The notes under the pieces are model-generated. The model was given only the letters and a program-made list of their open reading frames with translations. It had not been told where the DNA came from and made no database searches. Positions 1 through 7,890 of a stretch of DNA of 64,000 nt are shown here, piece by piece. Position numbers and translations under genes: made by a program. Source of the stretch: Pontibacter arcticus (GTDB lineage: Bacteria > Bacteroidota > Bacteroidia > Cytophagales > Hymenobacteraceae). The stretch's first letter is position 1. Each line of letters begins with the position of its first letter. The stretch covers positions 62,001-126,000 of the forward strand of contig NZ_QMDV01000002.1 in assembly GCF_003284895.1 (NCBI RefSeq), written 5' to 3'.

Positions 1-2911
1 CATAAAGCAGGTTGGTATCGAACTGTAAGTAGTTGTCTGCTGGCACTGTCCATTTATCGTAATTGATCACGAGCTGGTCCGGGTTAAACACGAAGCGGTA
101 GCCCTGGCCCAGGCCATTTAATAATCCACCCAGCACAAAGCGTTCGCGTCCGTTCTCAGGAGCCATAGCCAAACGCGTGGTGATGCTGTTATCGCGGGCA
201 GCCCCGCTAAGCGACACATTTCTGGCCTGCAACGAAGGCGAAAGTATGGCACCCAGGCCCAGGTTATAAGCCAGTTGATCTTTATCGCCGTTAATGCGCA
301 GGGTCAGGTTTTGCAACGTATAATCGGTATACTTTATACTTCCGAAGCCGCCCTCTACACGCATCTGTTTGGTAGCGGCATTGTACGTACCGGCCAATGG
401 GGCAGAAGGGGAGAGCTGTTCCAGGCCAGGCACAAACGCTTTTATCACTTCGCTGTTCTTCAGTAAAATGCTAAAAGTAAAATCGCCGAGGTTGGTATTG
501 GCCGGATAAGGGGAATCGGGCTGCAGGTCGAGGTAATTTGAGAAATGCTTTTGCAAGGCAACTGGCAAGGTGCCCAGGTCGTTTCCGAAGCGCAAGTCCG
601 CATTCGCGATGTTAGACTGTAATCCGATCAGGGTGCGGTCGCCGGGCTGCTGCAAGTTTAGCCGCAGCGAATCGATCGGATAAGTTACCTGGTTCAGTTT
701 TACTAAAACATCCTGACCTTCCAGAATACCACTTATACTTGCTGCATCGGCACCGCTCATGTTGGCTGCAATTCTGCCTTGCACTTCCAGCGGTTCGTTG
801 TAAAAATTCAGCTTCTGCAGGTCGGCTTCTCTCAGATCGAGGGTGAAGTTATACTTTGGGACATCCGCATTACGCAAATTAAAATCACCGTTCAGCGTAA
901 AATCCAGGTTCTGGTCTCCGGACACCGCATTTACAGTATACAGGTTCTGGTTGATAGTGGCGTTCAGGTTGATGTTGTTGTAAGTATAGTTATTATACTC
1001 AGCCTGTTTGATGCTGGCTTTCGCAACGGCCTGCATGGTTTCCGGGGCAAGTCCGGTACCGCGAACAGTGGCATTCATGGCAATAACACCAACGCCCAGG
1101 CTATCGGTAAAGAGTTGGGCCATGTCTATCCGGTTGGTGCTTACGGTTGCACTGAAAGGCTCACGACCGGAAGGGCCGGGGTTCATATCTACTACTGCAT
1201 TCAGGTTACCCACAGAAGTCCGGATATCTGCTCTGGCATCGAAGGCGGTCATGGTGCCGGTATACTTGCCGGTCAGGCTCATGTTGTTGGGTATTCTGAT
1301 GTTAGGAGGTACCGTGCCTGCAGGCAGCAGCGCCATCACATCGGTGCGGGTAGTGGCAAAGCGGTTAATGTTCAGGTCGGCAAACAGTTTATCCGGGTCC
1401 ATGGCATTTTTAATATTGCCGCTTACCGCTATGTTCGTGCCTTTTAAACCTGATACCTGCAGCTGTTGTACCTGTATATTATCGAGCCTGCCTGTCGCTT
1501 TACCATCTAATTTTACAGTAGAGCCAGCTATACTTCTGAACGACGGATTGGAAGCCAGGTCCGGGGCAAAGTATAAAACATCCTGCATCCCGATGCGGGT
1601 GTTGTCGATATCCAGGTTTAGCGTAATCAGGTTGGGGTTATCGGCAATTGTGGTAAGGGATGGGTAGCCAATGGCCAGGTCCTGAGCGATGCGGCTGTTG
1701 CCGGTCTGCAGATCGAGGTTGGCCAGGCGTGCACTGGTGGAATCTACGGTTATATCAGCGTTAAAATTATTTACCCGGAAACCGCTTTTTTCCTGTAGCT
1801 TAAGCTGGTTCAGGGCAAGGCCCATTTTGCTCTGGCTATACAGGATATCTTCCGCGTTAATCTCTACATTGCTGAACTGCAGGTGGTCGTAATCCATGCC
1901 GCGTTGGAGTGGGGCAGCATTAAAATTATCGAACTTCACATTTAAGCCGGCAATATCCAGGTTGTTCAGGTTAAGTACCCAGTTTACAGGCTGGCCCTGC
2001 GTGGCTTCCACATCTTTATCCAGTTCATCTACCGTTTGGGCCGGGTTTACGGCAAGCGAATCGGTGGGCTTATACTTTTCCTGTTTGTATATAAGGGCCG
2101 TGTTTTTGAGCTCAAACTTATCCAGGTCGATGCGGGCGTTCGGTACATCAATTTTATCTGCCAGCAACTCCGATTGCCCTACTTTCAGGTCGATGTACTG
2201 GTCAGCGAGTTTGTTGGCATAGTGTACTTCGATATTATCCAGGGCTACGCGGTTCAGGCCAAACTGCATCTCAATGGGCTCCGATTCGGAAGGCGGTGCG
2301 ATCTTGGTTTGTTCAAAATCGATGCGGGTATTACTCAGTTCTACTTCATCTACCAGGTAGCGTTGCCCTTCCAGGTCAAGTTCATCCATGGTGGTAACCA
2401 GCTTGCCGATGCGGCCTTTGATCCAGTTTCCGCCTGCTTCATCGTTATAGCTCAGCTTAATATTCTGCAAACTGATCAGGTCGAGGTTAATCTTCAGGGG
2501 CGCTGCCGAAGTATCTACAGGCTGGGCGGTAGTGGTGTCGGTGGCAAACGCATCCAGTATAAAATCATAGTTGGTGGTGCTGTCCGATTTTACATGAATG
2601 TTGGCGGTGGCCTGTTGCAGATCCAGTTTACTGATGTTTACTTCACCCTTCAGGAGGGCCAGTATTTTCATGTCTACGCCCAGGCGCTCGCTGTACCAGA
2701 GCGTGTCCTGCTGCTGGTCTTCGAGGTATACTTCCTTCAGCACAATGGCATTGCGAAAATCAGTGGTGAGGCCACCAATCTCGACGCGTGTGTTCAGGGT
2801 GTTGGCTAAATACGATGCGCCTTTCTGAGCCAGAAAGTTCTGAACTTTCGGGAACTGCAGTGCAATCACAGCAACCAGCACAATCCCGACCAGGGAAATG
2901 AGCAGCCACAT
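1..2911 (-). CDS. AsmA/TamB-like translocation-assembly protein (partial, C-terminus outside window)
   Basis: The reverse strand is open from about 3022 to the left edge, giving more than 960 residues. The first ATG in frame (2911) begins with one hydrophobic anchor (WLLISLVGIVLVAVIALQF), then a short amphipathic stretch (VQNFLAQKGASYLANTLNTR) and a very long beta-rich region full of repeated strand patterns such as LDLISLQNIKLSYND. This is the architecture of AsmA/TamB family proteins: an inner-membrane anchor with a long beta-groove in the periplasm that handles lipid transport or outer-membrane assembly. The C-terminal DUF490/TamB domain would lie outside the window. Start is uncertain: GTG 2917 or TTG 3007 would add residues that look coding (HIGIVFLKVL). 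Family assignment is from architecture; specific function is inferred. Confidence 0.8.
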   Translation of the reverse strand, partial: MWLLISLVGIVLVAVIALQFPKVQNFLAQKGASYLANTLNTRVEIGGLTTDFRNAIVLKEVYLEDQQQDTLWYSERLGVDMKILALLKGEVNISKLDLQQATANIHVKSDSTTNYDFILDAFATDTTTAQPVDTSAAPLKINLDLISLQNIKLSYNDEAGGNWIKGRIGKLVTTMDELDLEGQRYLVDEVELSNTRIDFEQTKIAPPSESEPIEMQFGLNRVALDNIEVHYANKLADQYIDLKVGQSELLADKIDVPNARIDLDKFELKNTALIYKQEKYKPTDSLAVNPAQTVDELDKDVEATQGQPVNWVLNLNNLDIAGLNVKFDNFNAAPLQRGMDYDHLQFSNVEINAEDILYSQSKMGLALNQLKLQEKSGFRVNNFNADITVDSTSARLANLDLQTGNSRIAQDLAIGYPSLTTIADNPNLITLNLDIDNTRIGMQDVLYFAPDLASNPSFRSIAGSTVKLDGKATGRLDNIQVQQLQVSGLKGTNIAVSGNIKNAMDPDKLFADLNINRFATTRTDVMALLPAGTVPPNIRIPNNMSLTGKYTGTMTAFDARADIRTSVGNLNAVVDMNPGPSGREPFSATVSTNRIDMAQLFTDSLGVGVIAMNATVRGTGLAPETMQAVAKASIKQAEYNNYTYNNINLNATINQNLYTVNAVSGDQNLDFTLNGDFNLRNADVPKYNFTLDLREADLQKLNFYNEPLEVQGRIAANMSGADAASISGILEGQDVLVKLNQVTYPIDSLRLNLQQPGDRTLIGLQSNIANADLRFGNDLGTLPVALQKHFSNYLDLQPDSPYPANTNLGDFTFSILLKNSEVIKAFVPGLEQLSPSAPLAGTYNAATKQMRVEGGFGSIKYTDYTLQNLTLRINGDKDQLAYNLGLGAILSPSLQARNVSLSGAARDNSITTRLAMAPENGRERFVLGGLLNGLGQGYRFVFNPDQLVINYDKWTVPADNYLQFDTNLLY

Positions 2912-3147
2912 CAGCACTTTCAGGAAGACTATTCCGATATGTTTTGGAGAAGCGATAGTTCTAAATATTAAAATTTGCTGATTTGCCTTACGTAAATTCA
3001 GGGCCAAGGATAGACTATAGCGCTAAAAATTGTGCTTTTTTTCATAAACCTCCTTCTTTTAAAAAAGCCGGTTTATACTTTTATGTACGATCCTGACGTG
3101 CTTGTTATCCTTATACTTACAGATGATGGAAGTATGAGTACAAAAAG

Positions 3148-3189
3148 ATCCCGGCTTTATGCTTGTTGCCTGAAGTATAAAACCGGGAT
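3148..3189 (-). terminator. Terminator after the small GNAT gene
   Basis: ATCCCGG (3148-3154) pairs with CCGGGAT (3183-3189), extended by a mostly matching AT arm. Read on the reverse strand the hairpin is followed by CTTTTTG, so it fits a rho-independent terminator for the gene at 3222-3500. Confidence 0.5.
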
Positions 3190-3221
3190 GGAAGCCTGGC
3201 CGAAGTGTTGTAATATAAAAT

Positions 3222-3500
3222 TTATATTTCCTGTTCGAGTTCTTTATACTCCGGGTGGCGCTTTACATAGGTATCTACGGCAGGGCAGGAAGGAATAAAT
3301 TTATAGCCTTTGCTTTTTACAAATTCCATGCTTGCCTTCACTAATTTATCGGCTACGCCTTTCCCGCGCTGGGGCTCCGGTACGAAAGTATGGTCCAGGT
3401 CCAACACGCCCTCCTCTGGGTAAGTATAGGTTAACTCGGCTTCGCCTTCTTCAAATTCAATATAAAAACGTAAGTCTTTTTCGTCGTGGATTACCTGCAT
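3222..3500 (-). CDS. Small GNAT-family N-acetyltransferase (YjdJ/NATD1-like)
   Basis: A 92-residue protein whose whole length matches the short single-domain GNAT group (COG2388-like). It carries the acetyl-CoA-binding core LDHTFVPEPQRGKGVADKLV around residues 34-53, where QRGKGVA is the pyrophosphate-binding loop, followed by the helix and the typical CPAVDTYVKRHPEY ending. These proteins are predicted cytosolic acetyltransferases with unknown substrates. The gene stands alone, with AAGTATA just upstream of the start and its own terminator downstream. Family is confident; substrate cannot be inferred. Confidence 0.85.
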   Translation of the reverse strand: MQVIHDEKDLRFYIEFEEGEAELTYTYPEEGVLDLDHTFVPEPQRGKGVADKLVKASMEFVKSKGYKFIPSCPAVDTYVKRHPEYKELEQEI

Positions 3501-3695
3501 AAGTATAGTTTTTTATATCGCTATACGCCGGGCTGTAGCCAGAGTTCAGGAATGTGACGGACAGATAAGGGAGACTAAAGAGGGTGGGAGCATTAAATTT
3601 CGCTTAAATCTTAACTATAGGCCCACCGATCATCGTACTGCTTTTATACTGGCTGCTACATGGCCGTAATTTTTTCAGAAACATGATCTGATAGA

Positions 3696-5192
3696 ATGAT
3701 TAGACGCAACAAAACACCCGAAATTGAGACGGACGTAATTTTGATCGGAGCAGGCATTATGAGCGCTACGCTGGGCATGCTCCTGAAACAGCTCGAACCA
3801 AACCTCAACATCCAGATATTTGAACGCCTGGATACAGCTGCCGCCGAAAGCTCGGATGCCTGGAACAATGCCGGCACCGGCCACTCTGCCTTCTGCGAAC
3901 TGAACTATACGCCAGAACAACCAGATGGCACTGTTGATACAAAAAAAGCGGTCGTGATTGCCGAAGCCTTCGAAACATCCAAGCAGTTCTGGGCTTACCT
4001 GATCGAAAACAACATACTTAGCCTGCCCGATTCGTTTATAGAGCGCATCCCGCACATGAGTTTTGTCTGGGGACATGATAACGTAAACTTCCTGCGCAAA
4101 CGCTACGAAGCCCTCACCACCTGCCATCTTTTTAAAGGGATGGAATACACAGAAGACCCTGCGCTGTTGCAGGATTGGATCCCTTTGATGATGGAGGGCC
4201 GCAACAACTCGGAACCGGTAGCCGCCACCAGAATGGATATTGGGACGGATGTTAACTTTGGTGAGCTTACCCGCTGCATGTTCAATCACCTGAAAGACCA
4301 GGAAGGCGTTACGATGCATTTTGCCCATGAAGTGCGCAACCTGAAAAAAGAAGAATCAGGGAAATGGCGTGTAAAAGTAAAAGACCTGAAAACCGGCGAA
4401 AAGCGAAGAATACATGCCCGGTTCGTGTTTATCGGCGCAGGTGGCGGCTCTCAATATCTGCTCGAAAAATCGGATATACCGGAGAGCAAAGGTTTTGGCG
4501 GTTTCCCGGTGAGTGGGCAGTGGCTGAAGTGTCTGAACCCGGAAGTGATTGAACGCCATCAGGCAAAAGTGTACGGAAAAGCCTCGGTTGGTTCTCCACC
4601 TATGTCGGTACCGCACCTGGATACACGCATGATCAATGGCAAAAAAGAACTGCTCTTTGGCCCATATGCCGGTTTCTCGACCAAGTTTCTGAAAAAAGGC
4701 TCTTTCCTGGATCTGCCTCTTTCTATCAAACCAACTAACCTGCGGCCTATGTTAGCAGCTGGGATTAAGAACATCGGCCTGACAAAATACCTGGTAGACC
4801 AGGTGATGCAATCGCCGGAAGACAGGTTTGCTGCCCTGCAAGCCTATTTCCCAAAGGCTCAACCCGAAGACTGGAAACTCGAAATTGCGGGGCAAAGGGT
4901 ACAGGTTATTAAAAAAGACCCGAAACATGGCGGCGTACTGGAGTTTGGGACGGAAGTGGTGACAGCTTCGGATGGTTCATTAGCTGCGCTTCTGGGGGCA
5001 TCGCCGGGTGCATCTACGGCTGTTTCTATTATGCTTGACCTGTTAAAGCGCTGCTTTATAAACAAAGTAGATTCTGTGGAGTGGCAAACCAAACTCAAGC
5101 AGATGATTCCGTCTTATGGGCAATCGCTGGGCAAAGACGCCAGGCTGCTGGAGCAAGTTAGAAGCCATACTTCGCAGGTTCTGAATTTATAA
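3696..5192 (+). CDS. mqo: Malate:quinone oxidoreductase
   Basis: At 498 residues this matches the usual length of Mqo. Near the N-terminus is the FAD dinucleotide motif LIGAGIMSATLGML, followed by the family hallmarks SSDAWNNAGTGHSAFCELNY and, further on, GAGGGSQYLLEKS and GFPVSGQWL. The C-terminal part has the family segment GQRVQVIKKD and the conserved LLGASPGASTAVSIM. The enzyme is a peripheral membrane flavoprotein that oxidises malate to oxaloacetate and passes electrons to the quinone pool, serving the TCA cycle and respiration in place of or beside NAD-malate dehydrogenase. It is monocistronic, followed by a strong terminator. Confidence 0.97.
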   Translation: MIRRNKTPEIETDVILIGAGIMSATLGMLLKQLEPNLNIQIFERLDTAAAESSDAWNNAGTGHSAFCELNYTPEQPDGTVDTKKAVVIAEAFETSKQFWAYLIENNILSLPDSFIERIPHMSFVWGHDNVNFLRKRYEALTTCHLFKGMEYTEDPALLQDWIPLMMEGRNNSEPVAATRMDIGTDVNFGELTRCMFNHLKDQEGVTMHFAHEVRNLKKEESGKWRVKVKDLKTGEKRRIHARFVFIGAGGGSQYLLEKSDIPESKGFGGFPVSGQWLKCLNPEVIERHQAKVYGKASVGSPPMSVPHLDTRMINGKKELLFGPYAGFSTKFLKKGSFLDLPLSIKPTNLRPMLAAGIKNIGLTKYLVDQVMQSPEDRFAALQAYFPKAQPEDWKLEIAGQRVQVIKKDPKHGGVLEFGTEVVTASDGSLAALLGASPGASTAVSIMLDLLKRCFINKVDSVEWQTKLKQMIPSYGQSLGKDARLLEQVRSHTSQVLNL

Positions 5193-5502
5193 AGTATAGA
5201 AACTCAGATAACATAAAAGTGCATCGCCGGCCGGTAAATTCTCTCAGAGATACCGCTGGCGATGCACTTTTTTAATGGTTAAGAGACGATGTTAAGGTGT
5301 GTGTTGCAGTAGTTTTTTTAATCCGTTTTCAGTTGCCCATGTGTCATGGCAGGTCGCTGTACAGGTAACATTTCTAGTTACAAAGCAACCCGGGCCGACA
5401 CCGCTTAGAGCTGTCTGAAAAAGGCAAAGCAGTTTTGTTAATTTTCAGTAAAAAAGAGGCAAAGTCGAAAAGCGTAGTGCGTAATAGGGCGCGTATTGCT
5501 TC
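5193..5502. other. Intergenic stretch after mqo
   Basis: Apart from the terminator at 5215-5273 this stretch between mqo and the convergent small HTH gene holds no convincing gene or repeat. Confidence 0.5.
5215..5273 (+). terminator. Terminator of mqo
   Basis: A perfect 14-bp stem, AAAAGTGCATCGCC (5215-5228) with GGCGATGCACTTTT (5258-5271), followed by TT. The flanking A and T runs would allow termination from both directions. Confidence 0.85.
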
Positions 5503-5685
5503 TTAAGCAAAGCTGCGGATTGCAAAAGGATGTCCCAAACGATCATAAATCACCTGTTGTTCGCGGGGAGTTATCAGACGGTTGTGCAGCTCAATTCCTT
5601 CTTTTTTTAGCCAGTTATACAGGGTCTTACGTGTAATTCCGTATTCGTCGGCAATTAATTGTCTTGTTTTTACACCGCTTTTCAT
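5503..5685 (-). CDS. Small helix-turn-helix DNA-binding protein
   Basis: A 60-residue protein with a predicted helix-turn-helix: TRQLIADEYGITRKTLYNWL (about residues 8-27) resembles homeodomain-like or Fis-type HTHs, where LIADEYG is the first helix and TRKTLYNWLKKEG the recognition helix. The C-terminal half (ITPREQQVIYDRLG) could form another helix. No effector domain is present. It may be a small transcription factor or a remnant of a larger one. The palindromes just upstream of its start (5725-5750) could be an operator. The gene sits alone in an AT-rich stretch. I think it is real, but the role is unknown. Confidence 0.6.
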   Translation of the reverse strand: MKSGVKTRQLIADEYGITRKTLYNWLKKEGIELHNRLITPREQQVIYDRLGHPFAIRSFA

Positions 5686-5724
5686 TTTGTTGTTGTTTTA
5701 GTAGGTGAGTATTAGTTTTATTTT

Positions 5725-5750
5725 GGTTCGGAACCGGAAGTAGTATCCGG
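5725..5750. promoter_or_regulatory. Two adjacent palindromes upstream of the small HTH gene
   Basis: GGTTCGGAACC (5725-5735) and CCGGAAGTAGTATCCGG (5734-5750; arms CCGGA/TCCGG) overlap by two bases and lie 40-65 bp before the start of the reverse-strand HTH gene. This is the position expected of an operator; autoregulation is inference. Confidence 0.35.
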
Positions 5751-6198
5751 CAGTATTAAGCGCTACTGTGTTTACTTGAAAAACTTATCTCCTGGTGTTA
5801 TAAATTTAACCAAGCCCTATGTTTGCTTTAGCTATAAATCACATTATAGTCTTGTCAATAAGCTACTTGTAATCAGCTTATCAAATATAAGTAACCTCCA
5901 ATTCAAAAAAAGGGAAACTTTTCATAAAAAGTAACATGATGTTTTGGGCTAATTTTAAGGGAAATAAAAGCTTAACGCTATTTAAAGCATGTTTGTTTCT
6001 GTATAATGTGGTTAATAAGTAACATTATTTCAAATAAAAATTCATGCTTATTTTCTGATTTTACAGCAAGTAAAAGCACTGATAATCCGCAGCAACTAAA
6101 GTTGCCGGTACTTTTGTCTCAATATTTGTTTTGGGAAATTAGAAAAGCCCTGAATAACACCCGGAAGTATACTTTGTAGCGTAACTTTATGAGTCGGC
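5751..6198. other. AT-rich intergenic stretch
   Basis: Strongly AT-rich, with no open frame that looks coding on either strand. It lies between the start of the HTH gene and the stop of the dehydratase gene, so it can only hold regulatory sequence for the HTH gene or a small RNA. No clear hairpin with a T-run was seen. Confidence 0.4.
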
Positions 6199-7152
6199 TT
6201 AACCTGCTTTGGTTTGCCCAAATGGCAGATCAAGCAAATCTACGTTACCACCTGATAAAAGGATGCCAACTTTCTGGCCTTCGAACCGGCCTTTTTCAAT
6301 TAACAGTGCAGCCAGGGCAACGGCGCTGGATGCTTCCACAATGATTTTCATGCGTTCCCAGATCAGGCGCATCGCTGCTATAATAGCTGCTTCCGAAACC
6401 CGTATAATTTCCTGCACATGTTGTTGGATGATCGGGAAATTACGGTCGCCGAGTTCGGTGCGTAAGCCATCTGCAATAGTGTTAGTAGCCGTATTGGTTT
6501 CAATGCGACCCGCTATAAGGGAGCGGTAGGCATCGTCTGCGGCCTCAGGTTCGCCGCCAATTACGTCGCAGTTATTTCCGAAATAGTGCGCCGCAAGCGC
6601 TGTACCTGCAATTAAACCGCCACCACCCACCGGCGAGAAAATAGCGTTCAGGTTTGGGTGGTCTTCCAGCAGTTCGAGCGCTGCAGTTCCCTGGCCAAGT
6701 ATAACTTCATCCTGGTTGGAAGGGTGGATGAATGTAGCGCCATACTTTTGTACCAGGTCGGATGCGGTTTTTTCGCGTGCTGCTAAGGTCGGTTCGCATT
6801 CAATGATGTGCCCGCCGTAGCCGGAGACTGCATCTTTTTTAACCTGTGGCGCTGTGCGCGGCATTACAATATAAGCAATAGTGCCTACCTCGCGCGCAGC
6901 CAATGCTAAGGCCTGCGCAAAGTTGCCCGACGAATGTGTAACCACGCCTCTTGCCCGTTGCTGTGCTGTTAGTTGCAGGATGGCATTAGTCGCTCCTCTG
7001 AACTTAAAAGCACCCATTCGCTGAAAATTCTCACATTTAAAGTATAAACTGGCTCCCGCCAAATCGTTGAGCAATTGGGAGGATAGTACGGGTGTGCGGT
7101 GTATATAAGGAACGATGCGGGCTTGGCAATCAAGCAGATCCTGTTTCAGCAT
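6199..7152 (-). CDS. PLP-dependent threonine/serine dehydratase (serine-racemase-like)
   Basis: A 317-residue fold-type II PLP enzyme. The Schiff-base lysine is K50 in GAFKFRGA. The substrate loop is SSGNFAQA (about 74-81), the phosphate-binding glycine loop is GGGG at 176-179, and the C-terminal SGGNVDL lies near residue 300. The length lacks the ACT-like regulatory domain of biosynthetic IlvA, so it resembles catabolic threonine ammonia-lyase, serine racemase or 3-hydroxyaspartate dehydratase. It would deaminate L-threonine or L-serine to 2-oxobutyrate or pyruvate in the cytosol. The usual SSGNHAQA loop has Phe in place of His here, which may affect substrate choice. Exact substrate is not decidable from sequence. 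Confidence 0.88.
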   Translation of the reverse strand: MLKQDLLDCQARIVPYIHRTPVLSSQLLNDLAGASLYFKCENFQRMGAFKFRGATNAILQLTAQQRARGVVTHSSGNFAQALALAAREVGTIAYIVMPRTAPQVKKDAVSGYGGHIIECEPTLAAREKTASDLVQKYGATFIHPSNQDEVILGQGTAALELLEDHPNLNAIFSPVGGGGLIAGTALAAHYFGNNCDVIGGEPEAADDAYRSLIAGRIETNTATNTIADGLRTELGDRNFPIIQQHVQEIIRVSEAAIIAAMRLIWERMKIIVEASSAVALAALLIEKGRFEGQKVGILLSGGNVDLLDLPFGQTKAG

Positions 7153-7285
7153 AAAATTGGATAATAAAGTTTAAACTAAAATACGAATAAGTTGTAAGTT
7201 CTGAAACGGCTGATGGTTTATACTTTATAATGAGACAAGTACAGGCAAGTTTAGAAGTATAAAAGCAGTTGCTTTAAAAGATTGT

Positions 7286-7293
7286 TAACTTTG
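7286..7293 (+). promoter_or_regulatory. Candidate -7 box for the lipoprotein gene
   Basis: TAACTTTG matches the Bacteroidota -7 consensus TAnnTTTG and lies 53 bp before the start at 7347. No convincing TTG -33 element at standard spacing was seen. Confidence 0.4.
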
Positions 7294-7346
7294 AAGGCCG
7301 TTATTAAAGAAACATACTTTGAACCCGGCTTACGTTTAAGATTTCT

Positions 7347-7841
7347 ATGAAAAGATACCTATCCGTTTTAGTTGTTCTGTTTTTGTTTTTTTCAGCGTGT
7401 AAAGAAAGTGACAGCCCATCGCCTTATAACCTGAACGGGTTGTGGGAAGGAAGCCATACCTTAACCAGAACAGCAGGCGAGAATTGTGAAGCCGAATTAA
7501 AAGCAGACCAGTTCCGGATGATCTGGCGCGTGGATTTCCGGGATACCCTAACGGCAACTGAGCAGCAATATTCTGATTTTTCGAAGCGCTGGTTTAACCT
7601 GACCACAACCTGGCGCGGCACCGTAGCCAGCGATTCTGTGGTGCGTGTAACCAAGTATTACGACAGTGCATGCAACACATTGGCTAAACGGGATTCCGTA
7701 GTTTTCAGGGGAACTGTCCGGTTGCAGGAAGGGTACCTGGTTTTAAATTTAGCTGGCAACGAAATACGCTGTACCACTACCGATACAGTTTCCTGTGCTT
7801 ATACCAGCAGCTACCAGATCCGGAAAAAAATCGAAGAATAA
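7347..7841 (+). CDS. Hypothetical lipoprotein
   Basis: A 164-residue protein with an N-terminal lipoprotein signal: charged MKR, hydrophobic LSVLVVLFLFF, lipobox FSAC with the lipidated Cys at position 18, then a short polar linker. The rest is a small beta-rich domain with Trp and paired Cys residues (ENCEAELKAD, DSACNTLAKR, NEIRCTTTDTVSC), resembling the lipocalin-like small lipoproteins common in Bacteroidota. No catalytic motif is visible. It shares a bidirectional terminator with the convergent cyanophycin synthetase gene. Probably anchored in the outer membrane facing the periplasm; function unknown. Confidence 0.75.
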   Translation: MKRYLSVLVVLFLFFSACKESDSPSPYNLNGLWEGSHTLTRTAGENCEAELKADQFRMIWRVDFRDTLTATEQQYSDFSKRWFNLTTTWRGTVASDSVVRVTKYYDSACNTLAKRDSVVFRGTVRLQEGYLVLNLAGNEIRCTTTDTVSCAYTSSYQIRKKIEE

Positions 7842-7842
7842 C

Positions 7843-7874
7843 AAAAAAGGCCCGGTTCTATACCGGGCCTTTTT
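7843..7874. terminator. Bidirectional terminator between lipoprotein gene and cphA
   Basis: The stem AAAAAGGCCCGG / CCGGGCCTTTTT (arms 7844-7855 and 7863-7874) has A and T runs on both sides, so it can end both convergent transcripts. Confidence 0.9.
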
Positions 7875-7890
7875 GTTAAATATACTATGG

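Noticed and set aside
779-2828. Several long forward-strand open frames in the first 3 kb
   Set aside because: They are antisense to the TamB-like coding frame, with odd composition and no domains.
2998-3045. 15-codon reverse-strand frame beginning MKKSTIFSA after an AAGGAGG stretch, upstream of the TamB-like gene
   Set aside because: Too short, in a different frame from the TamB-like gene, and Shine-Dalgarno-like sequences carry little weight in Bacteroidota. A leader peptide cannot be excluded.
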